A stretch of 15,056 nt of DNA from Hamiltosporidium magnivora (Eukaryota; Microsporidia; Dubosqiidae). The notes beneath the pieces were generated by a model, which made no database searches, was not told where the DNA came from, and saw only the letters and a list, made by a program, of their open reading frames with translations. The stretch covers positions 1-15,056 of the forward strand of contig PITI01000301.1 in the NCBI GenBank assembly GCA_004325065.1. The letters are read 5' to 3'. The translations under genes were made by a program, and so were the position numbers. Shown here in pieces: positions 9,601 through 15,056 of this stretch; positions within the stretch are counted from its first letter, which is position 1, and every line of letters begins with the position of its first letter.

Positions 9601-10148
9601 AATCTCTACAGCGTTTCCATGTGTATTCAAAATCATATTTGTATCATTCAAAACATATCTCACACACAATTCGCAAAATTCCCTAACGGCATGCCCGTAA
9701 AAGCGGCGACACTCTTCGATAAGATTATCTTTGTGATTTTTCCATAATTTTGAAATGTAAGTAACATCACTAAAAAGACATATATATGCGAATAAATCTC
9801 TTATATTTTTCTGTATTTTCATCGTTAATGCATCATTTAAAGTTTCGTTCCCAAAGTTTTCATCAGTTGTCAACTCTTTTGCTATAGCTGCTTTAAAAAA
9901 ATTTTTATAAGTTTTTCCGTTCCTGTCCTCAAATATTCGAAATAAGTGGCTCCCGATATATGCAATAACAAAATTCTTAAGTAACATAACTCGAAGTTCA
10001 CCATAATCATGAGTAAGATTCTTCCGATACAGTTTTTTGCGTTTCTAATTCGAGGTAGCCCCATGTGGTCTTTCCAGACAAAGTTCTCGGGGATTTCGGA
10101 AGATTTCAAGTGACAGTACTGAGTATATTCCCTATATACCTCGAACAA
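9592..10148 (-). other. Linker region between Rep and helicase of the Helitron
   Basis: Two overlapping frames cover this part. The first (10148 to about 9960) reads SSEIPENFVWKDH...YLRILLLHISGATYFEYLRT, the segment in Helitron proteins between Rep and helicase. The second (down to 9592) continues NGKTYKNFFKAAIAKELTTD and RDLFAYICLFSDVTYISKLW. A single frameshift near 9950 separates them. This is the best-preserved part of the pseudogene. Confidence 0.85.
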
Positions 10149-10289
10149 AGTTGTTAATGTGCTGTCTATATTATTAGATATAGATTCTTTTATTCTTTGT
10201 TCAGCTGGTTGAAAAATATATTTTGTTCTCCTTAAAGATGAACTGGTTTTCTTTCAACCGTGTGGCTTTGTTCATGTGTAGGAAATTTA

Positions 10290-10890
10290 AAAATTCTGCA
10301 GAGGGCATCAAGAGGACTTACATACCTTGAATCTTTATGAGTTTTTATTTCGTCAAATTTAAAACTAATATTTGCGCAATCGGATGCTTTATAAGCATAG
10401 CCAAATAAATATTTTACAGTTTAAATGAAGCACATATATTAACATTTATATGAAAGTTATATTTTAAGGAAATATATGGATTATAAGGAACCACGCAGCT
10501 ATTATCAACATGATTTTTCCCGATTTTAACTAGATCCTTTTTTCGTCTACGATAAAGAGGGTATCCGTCAGATTTTAAACCGTGTATTCTTTTAATTTTT
10601 GGTAATAATTTACTACATATATTCATAACCATGTAATGTGGATATGACGTAAATCCACATGATTCATAAATCATATTTTTAGTTATTATACTAAATAATT
10701 CAGGATGAGTATATTTATCAAGAATTTCTGCCGAATTCATCTTATCAATTAATGCTGCATCGCGTGGCTGATTATAACCTTTCAAAGTTATCAAAATATG
10801 AGCATTTGGTAATTCGCTTTTTGGAAATTCTAAGAAATAGCAATATGCTTTTACCTTTCGAAAAATTTTATTTTTTATAATATCTGTCAT
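10290..10890 (-). other. HUH Rep nuclease core of the Helitron, mutated
   Basis: From 10890 the minus strand reads KVKAYCYFLEFPKSELPNAH (HUH region), then YPLYRRRKKDLVKIG and VVPYNPYISLKYNFHINVNI, all landmark Rep motifs. After a stop near 10420 a shifted frame continues with VKYLFGYAYKASDCANI, which keeps the YxxxY spacing of the two catalytic tyrosines, then SRYVSPLDALCRIFKFPTHE. The first histidine of HUH is asparagine (codon 10804-10806); the second (10798-10800) is retained. Confidence 0.9.
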
Positions 10891-12031
10891 TAAGACCTTA
10901 TGTTTTTGTCTAAAGATCTATCTGGTAAATCAGGCCTATTCTCGCGTTTTTCATTAGCATCTAGATTTTCAGATATGTCATACTTTGGATTGCAAGTCAT
11001 ACTAATGAACAAATCAAGTTTCCCACATTTTCTAACCATTGCCATAGCATCTGAGATTTCTGCTGCATGTTTCGAGGACTGCCTGAAAATTTTGAAGGCA
11101 AAATTACTCTCTTTCCTACATTAATGCCTTCTTTACTATCTTGATTTTTCATATACTAAATTAAATCATTTATTTTTTCGGCTCGAAGATCTTTTTGATG
11201 TGTCCGAGCATGATTCAAATCATCGACTTCAGCTTTGCAATATGCATCTGCTTTAACTGTTGAGTAAATCTCTCTGCTCTTAAAAGTTGGTTGAATTCAT
11301 CTCTAAATACAAGTACAAATAAAATTGTTTAAATGTAACATTTTTATGAGCTTCAACGCTTTTCCTCTTGCATTATAAAGTTTTATGTTAACCCTAAGTT
11401 TGTTCTCTATATGAAAACAACAGTGGATAAGACAAAGCATTTAGATTTCTATGCCTGTAGTTTATACGACGTGTTTTAGGAATTACAGTATCTTCCAGCC
11501 TAAGATGCCCCAGTATGTATCTATCAATAGGAGTTTCTACGTCTCTACTCGCAAAAACGATTGCTACTTCATTACAGCAGTAATCATTATATCTTTTCGA
11601 ATCAGCTTTTCTATTTTGCAATATTTCTATTTAAATTTATGTTTCTATGGTAGGCTTAAATATTTTTGGGCTTCTTCAACTTCATACATCATTTTGAAAG
11701 CACGCGCAAAAGGATTGTATTTCATAAAATAGATGTTTTTTCCATGAGTCTTAACCAACACGTTTTATTTGCTACTTCATTTATCCTTTCGTTATTTGCT
11801 GCATCTTTATCAAGAATGTATAATTGAGCATATTTTCTGCTATAATTTTTGTCTGGATGCAGCGTCCCGAAAGATGATACATTTTTCAATGAATACGGTA
11901 ACAAAATAGACCGGACCCTCGAGGAATTTTAATATTTGCTCAGATCGAGATAAAAGCAAGAGCACTATTATATGATCTTATATTTTTTAAAAATTTATTT
12001 GAATCGGTATCCTGCACGTTCATTCATTTTT

Positions 12032-12226
12032 TTAGCGTCTCGTGTATTTTAATATTTTTGATTTAATAGATCCTAAATTGCAACATATATTAAAGAGTTT
12101 TATTGCTGGCCTTTTACTTTTGAAAAATTTCGCTTGGCATCTGTGACAGGTTTTTTCTAGTCCGCCAAGATGATGTTTTACAATTTGTTTTTTATCAAAC
12201 TCTGTCAATTTCTCAATGCAATACAT
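12032..12226 (-). other. Zinc-finger-like segment of the Helitron protein
   Basis: An uninterrupted 64-codon stretch reads ...VKHHLGGLEKTCHRCQAKFF... followed by LFNICCNLGSIK. This corresponds to the segment just ahead of the Helitron-like N domain in RepHel proteins, with CxxC followed by a CC pair suited to metal or DNA binding. It lies in the correct order between the charged repeat and the Rep region. Confidence 0.8.
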
Positions 12227-12334
12227 AAAAGTTGCTCTGTCATAAGTCGTTCTCTGGAAATTCTATGTGAATTTTTATTTCTTTGCGTTTCCCTGCTAGC
12301 ATTTTATACTGTTCTATTTTTCCTTAAATTTTGT

Positions 12335-12725
12335 AGCCTTGGTCTTTCTAAATGTCTCTCTTCTTGTGATTTATTTTCTCTCAAAGCTTTTAGATGTACT
12401 ATTTCAGCCTTCTTCTCCTCTTCTGATTTATTTTCTCACAAGGCTTTAAACCGTGCAAACTCAGCCTTCCTCTCCTCTTCTGATTTATTTTCTCTAAGAG
12501 CCCTCATCCTTAATCTTTCTGCATTTCTCTCCTCCTCAGATTCATTTTCCCTAAGAGCCCTCATCCTTAAAACTTCTGCATTTCTCTCCTCTTCTGATTT
12601 ATTTTCTCTTAGAGCTATTAGCCGAGCTAACTAGGTATTACTCTCTTCTTCTGATATATTTTCTCTCGGTGTTATAAGTCGCATTAATTCGGAATTTTTT
12701 TCATTCTCTGATCTTTAGCCCTTAT
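12335..12725 (-). repeat. 57-bp tandem repeat encoding a 19-residue charged motif in the Helitron N-terminus
   Basis: The phrase TGATTTATTTTCTC or a variant recurs at 12367, 12424, 12481, 12538, 12595, 12652 and 12709, always 57 bp apart, giving about seven units. On the minus strand each unit encodes 19 residues of the type RALRENKSEEERNAERLRM. Because the period is a multiple of three, copy-number change keeps the frame. Units in the middle are nearly identical; the outer ones are diverged and contain stops. Comparable Arg/Glu-rich repeats precede the zinc-finger region in Helitron proteins of animals. A coiled, nucleic-acid-binding role is possible but is inference. Confidence 0.9.
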
Positions 12726-12883
12726 CTTTTAAGTCGCGCTAGATTTTTATTCTGTTTTATGCTGAAAGATTTTTTCATTTAGTTTTATCACGTTCTGCTC
12801 TTTTTTTGTTTAGCTTCTAAGATATTTGCGGATTTTTCTTCGTCTATATAAACTTGCTTTTTTCGTGGCGTTACGTAGCACAT

Positions 12884-13121
12884 AGTGAGGTAATCATATA
12901 ACTTTATATTTTCTGGAAGCGTTTTAGTTTAAACTAATGTTATTTTTTTATGATATTAATCGAAACAAAAATATTATATTAGTTGATTTTTGGTTCATGG
13001 TAATCTCTATGGCTATATTTAAGTTAGGTTAGATCTCTTAATCGTCTTATGAAAAAAACTTCATTAGGTTAGTGTTACCAAGAACCGAGGATTTTATGTT
13101 TTTATTTGATTAAGTTATAGA
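12884..13121 (-). other. 5' non-coding part of the Helitron
   Basis: AT-rich sequence upstream of the RepHel start. It should contain the promoter and the 5' recognition end. No gene seen. The exact left terminus of the element on this strand is uncertain. Confidence 0.4.
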
Positions 13122-13689
13122 TCATGAAAAATAAAAATTATCCTTACCTTTATTGATTTATTGTTTACTAATAAGATTTTTTTAAAATAAGATTACATAA
13201 AAATTCGCAAAAAACATTTATCTCATTCGTCAGCTAGCTTGGATTTATTGTTCTTTTGGTTTAAAATATTGTTTATTTTTAATTTTTTGTTTATATTTCG
13301 AGACAAAGCTTCATTTCTATTCATAGAATTTCGATGTTTTGAATGTATAAATATTACTTTTGATTACATACTAATGCCTTCTCATCACATTAATGTACAT
13401 TTAGAGGATTATTCTTTAGATGCATGAAGTATATTTAACAATCGTTTCTGCTTCCGTAATATTTTCCTCCGATTCGAAATTTTTCTTCGTGTAAAATAAA
13501 AGATTTAAATAATTTTTGACTACTATTGAGTGAATAAATCATCTCATTAGCCAAATTTTAAATATATACATTCATTTATAGTTAATCTATCCTTAAATTG
13601 ATAGAAAATAAATCTTAACCAAGTGATTTAATTTTTTTTATGGCAGAATACTTTAGAAAAATGAAAAATAAATATATTAATATTTTTTT
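13122..13689. other. Spacer between the Helitron and the right repeat arm
   Basis: AT-rich sequence, with a slightly more complex part at 13290-13500. A 62-codon plus-strand frame (13239-13427) and fragments on the minus strand (for example TRRKISNRRKILRKQK near 13480) are both possible, but stops break the latter. If the repeat arms belong to one DNA transposon, this would be what remains of its interior. No recognisable gene. Confidence 0.4.
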
Positions 13690-13970
13690 CCTTCCATTTT
13701 ATACAGTCTAAAAAGTATTTTTACAATATTTATTATTTCGAATATTTTTTTGAACCAATAGAATTTTTTTAATTGTTTTATATTTACTTCTACTTACTAT
13801 TATTAGTTGTGTAAGATTTATGAACAAATAGAAAGAAACATATCTTAATTGGAGCATTCTTATTGGTGTCTTATATTTCTTTTAACCAATTAAACATTTC
13901 GGGTGAGTCGTCGTCGTCATCGGAACATTTCTGAATTTTTTAAATGAAAATTGAATACTCAGAAAAAAAC
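13690..13970 (-). repeat. Right arm of the long inverted repeat
   Basis: The reverse complement of this stretch aligns with 7436-7700. It carries the identical 22-bp block at 13880-13901 and a short GTC triplet run (13907-13918) where the left arm has a degraded version. An alternative reading gives SDDDDDSPEMFNWLKEI before a stop, so the repeat may once have encoded an acidic protein segment. Whether this is a terminal inverted repeat of one transposon or a second solo copy cannot be settled from the window. Confidence 0.8.
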
Positions 13971-14515
13971 AGATAATATGAAAGCTTTAAATAAATTTGT
14001 ACACAATATTATGCTTTTTAGTGCATGTATCAAATTTTACAACAAAATTTTGCTTTACACATATTGACAAATGCAAATAACTGAAAAAAGCAAAAAAAAG
14101 AACACAAAAGAATAATATTAATTTTATTGGATATTTTATTCATAATTAAAACATCCTATTTGCTTATGCTAAAGAAATCTTAAGAAATGATGGATAATAA
14201 AATGTAAAGGAATTTGGGAATAAATAGGTTATAAGGATATAGAATGTAAAAGGCTATATCAAAAAATAAAGTGTGTTATCAAGATTAAAAATGTATACGA
14301 AATAACGGGGGTTCTATTGGACATGAGGGGGTTTATTGGCCCGTGACAATTATTAACCAATAAAAATTCATACAAAATCCTTTTTGAATATAAATTTTCT
14401 TTTATGATTTAAATTAAATGATTCCTTTGCTTTAAAAAATCGGTAATTTAATGTTTTAGTGCTTTTTTAATTTAATTAATATTAATTATAAAAAATCTCT
14501 TCTAAATAACCATAA
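13971..14515. other. Outer flank of the right repeat arm and upstream region of the next gene
   Basis: AT-rich, no gene seen. The notable feature is a G-rich doublet at 14307-14339, described separately. The last 100 bp are the presumed promoter region of the frame at 14516; no clear CCC/GGG motif is next to its ATG. Confidence 0.4.
14307..14339 (+). repeat. Doublet of a GGGGGTTnTATTGG-type motif
   Basis: GGGGGTTCTATTGG (14307-14320) and GGGGGTTTATTGG (14327-14339) repeat with a 20-bp period and are followed by CCCGTGAC. In an AT-rich spacer these G runs are conspicuous. The outer flank of the left repeat arm has a comparable pair of C runs in the opposite orientation (AATAACCC at 7381 and TCCCC at 7399), suggesting they mark the outer ends of the same element. 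Confidence 0.5.
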
Positions 14516-14623
14516 ATGTCGAAACAAAAAAAGAGAGTTTCCGAGGAGTTTATGAATAATATTTTTGAATATAAACTGCAAGAACGTAAGGCTAAGATTA
14601 AAACCGGAATTTATAAAATTTAA
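14516..14623 (+). CDS. Short basic reading frame, possibly the 5' part of the next gene
   Basis: ATG 14516 opens a 35-residue frame (MSKQKKRVSEEFMNN..., ending TGIYKI) closed by TAA 14621-14623. It is Lys/Arg/Glu-rich, uses codons such as TCG, GAG, CGT, GCT, ACC and GGA that are rare in the flanking spacer, and has no hydrophobic stretch. The following hydrophobic frame (ATG 14656) opens upstream at 14617, so the two overlap by only 4 bases in AAATTT-type runs. A one-base indel there would join them into a protein with a charged cytosolic N-terminus followed by a membrane segment. Alternatively it is an independent micro-gene or chance. No family recognised. Confidence 0.4.
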   Translation: MSKQKKRVSEEFMNNIFEYKLQERKAKIKTGIYKI

Positions 14624-14655
14624 CGTATGGTTTTATATTTTCGATTTTCTATATC

Positions 14656-15056
14656 ATGTTTTTGTTGTACTATATTATCTTGACATATCTTTTTATCATG
14701 AGATTCGATCCTAATATAGTTTACAAATCTATAAAAAAATATTTTTTACTCATAAATTTATTCCTTCCGCATATAGTGTATCATTTAACGATTATGTCTA
14801 AAAATTTAGGTAATGTGATTCTAAAACTTTTAATTTTTAATATGTCTATTTTTATATGTAAATCGTTCGAAATAATTATTGATATAAAAAATCCGTTGGA
14901 AATTGAAAACACTTTACCGATATTTATCTATTTTATCTATCAATTACTCAGATTAAGGATTTCATTCAAGTATTTTGTAGATTTTGTATCTTTTATTTTT
15001 GAATTTGAGAAACAACGTGTTCAGGATACATCGAATTTATTTTTAAAATTAGTTAT
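14656..15056 (+). CDS. Multi-spanning membrane protein, 3' end outside the window
   Basis: From ATG 14656 the frame stays open for 133 codons to the window edge. The protein begins MFLLYYILTYLFIMRFDPN, a strongly hydrophobic start. It has further hydrophobic segments around residues 25-45 (KKYFLLINLFLPHIVYHL), 50-68 (LKLLIFNMSIFICK) and 85-115, separated by charged turns, which suggests at least three to four membrane helices. ATG 14698 is an alternative in-frame start. The frame is open upstream to 14617, so the true N-terminus may lie in the preceding basic frame at 14516 if a frameshift separates them. The helix and loop pattern weakly recalls the membrane domain of Hrd1-type ER ubiquitin ligases, but no RING finger is in view and this should not be used as a name. 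Confidence 0.55.
   Translation, partial: MFLLYYIILTYLFIMRFDPNIVYKSIKKYFLLINLFLPHIVYHLTIMSKNLGNVILKLLIFNMSIFICKSFEIIIDIKNPLEIENTLPIFIYFIYQLLRLRISFKYFVDFVSFIFEFEKQRVQDTSNLFLKLV

Larger units (their letters stand above)
8133..12883 (-). pseudogene. Helitron Rep/helicase (RepHel) pseudogene
   Basis: Reading the minus strand in all frames recovers the whole RepHel protein in order: a start (MCYVTPRKKQVYIDEE) at 12883, a charged repeat, a zinc-finger-like segment, a Helitron-like N domain (LNALSYPLLFSYRE near 11420; LPSKFSGSPRNMQQ and KLDLFISMTCNPKYD near 10990-11090), the HUH Rep core, the two-tyrosine motif, and a Pif1-type helicase ending at 8133. In active elements this protein nicks, unwinds and rolling-circle copies the element. 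Here the frame changes at least a dozen times and carries many stops, so it is a pseudogene. Key residues are also gone (first HUH histidine, Walker A). Base composition is less AT-rich than the spacer. The total span, about 4.75 kb, fits an intact RepHel of about 1,500 residues, so no large deletion is evident. Confidence 0.93.
7711..13121 (-). mobile_element. Decayed autonomous Helitron, minus strand
   Basis: The element carries a full-length but broken Helitron Rep/helicase gene (8133-12883). On the minus strand the 3' end reads CCGTTTCTACGG, then GTTTAACGACTAG, ending at 7711. This gives a short hairpin (7 bp if two wobble pairs are counted) and then the CTRR terminus typical of Helitrons. 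The next minus-strand base is T, as expected for insertion into an A/T dinucleotide. The 5' end is less certain. A TC dinucleotide preceded by A is available at 13121/13122 (minus strand A|TCTATAACTTAATC), with an alternative near 13033. There are no terminal repeats and no target duplication, as expected for this class. The element has frameshifts and stops throughout and cannot be active. Confidence 0.8.

Noticed and set aside
10900..11124. 74-codon plus-strand frame
   Set aside because: The minus strand here encodes conserved Helitron N-domain motifs (GSPRNMQQ, MTCNPKYD); the plus frame is antisense.
12170..12634. 154-codon plus-strand frame rich in Ser, Leu and Phe with repeats
   Set aside because: It is the antisense of the Helitron charged repeat; the regular 57-bp period keeps it open artificially.
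13024..13072. Two TTAGGTTAG words resembling TTAGG telomere repeats
   Set aside because: Only nine bases each, not tandem beyond two units, and inside the Helitron 5' region; chance is sufficient.
13239..13427. 62-codon plus-strand frame
   Set aside because: Phe/Ile-rich, no start motif and no family; not supported as a gene.

Overview
The window looks like nuclear DNA of a strongly AT-rich, reduced, fungus-related parasite, most likely a microsporidian. Three things point that way. The genes are very divergent, intron-free and AT-biased. The better-defined starts have CCC- or GGG-type motifs just upstream, with an AAATTT-like run at one of them, as described for microsporidian promoters. 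The two recognisable host genes are shortened versions of conserved eukaryotic proteins. The genome is not a compact one: more than half of the window is intergenic DNA and dead mobile elements. The organism assignment is inference; no rRNA or tRNA gene is present to fix it.

Layout. 1-590: a repeat copy that is visibly richer in G and C than its surroundings, a perfect 10-bp hairpin and the promoter region of the first gene. 589-2574 (+): a Clf1/Crooked-neck HAT-repeat splicing factor. 2575-3630: AT-rich spacer. 3651-4781 (+): a probable CHMP7/Chm7-type ESCRT-III protein. It is followed after 3 bp by a small reading frame that seems to be broken at a T7 run (4785-4962). 4963-7370: spacer holding two decayed copies of the repeat also found at the left edge, in the opposite orientation.

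7370-14345 appears to be one composite block of mobile DNA. Two diverged copies of a sequence of at least 260 bp lie in inverted orientation at 7436-7700 and 13690-13970. Between them is a heavily mutated Helitron on the minus strand (about 7711-13121). Its Rep/helicase pseudogene (12883 down to 8133) can still be read domain by domain: a charged 19-residue tandem repeat, a zinc-finger-like segment, the Helitron-like N domain, the HUH Rep nuclease with its two-tyrosine motif, and a Pif1-type helicase. There are frameshifts and stops throughout, the first HUH histidine is replaced by asparagine, and the Walker A motif is destroyed. A Helitron-type 3' end (short hairpin followed by CTAG, next to a T) is visible at 7711-7740.

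14516-15056 (+): host-type coding sequence resumes with a 35-residue basic frame, then a hydrophobic frame that runs off the window. They may be one membrane-protein gene interrupted by a frameshift.

The host genes do not form a pathway: one acts in pre-mRNA splicing, the other in membrane remodelling at endosomes or the nuclear envelope. All coordinates, alignments and identity counts were made by eye.
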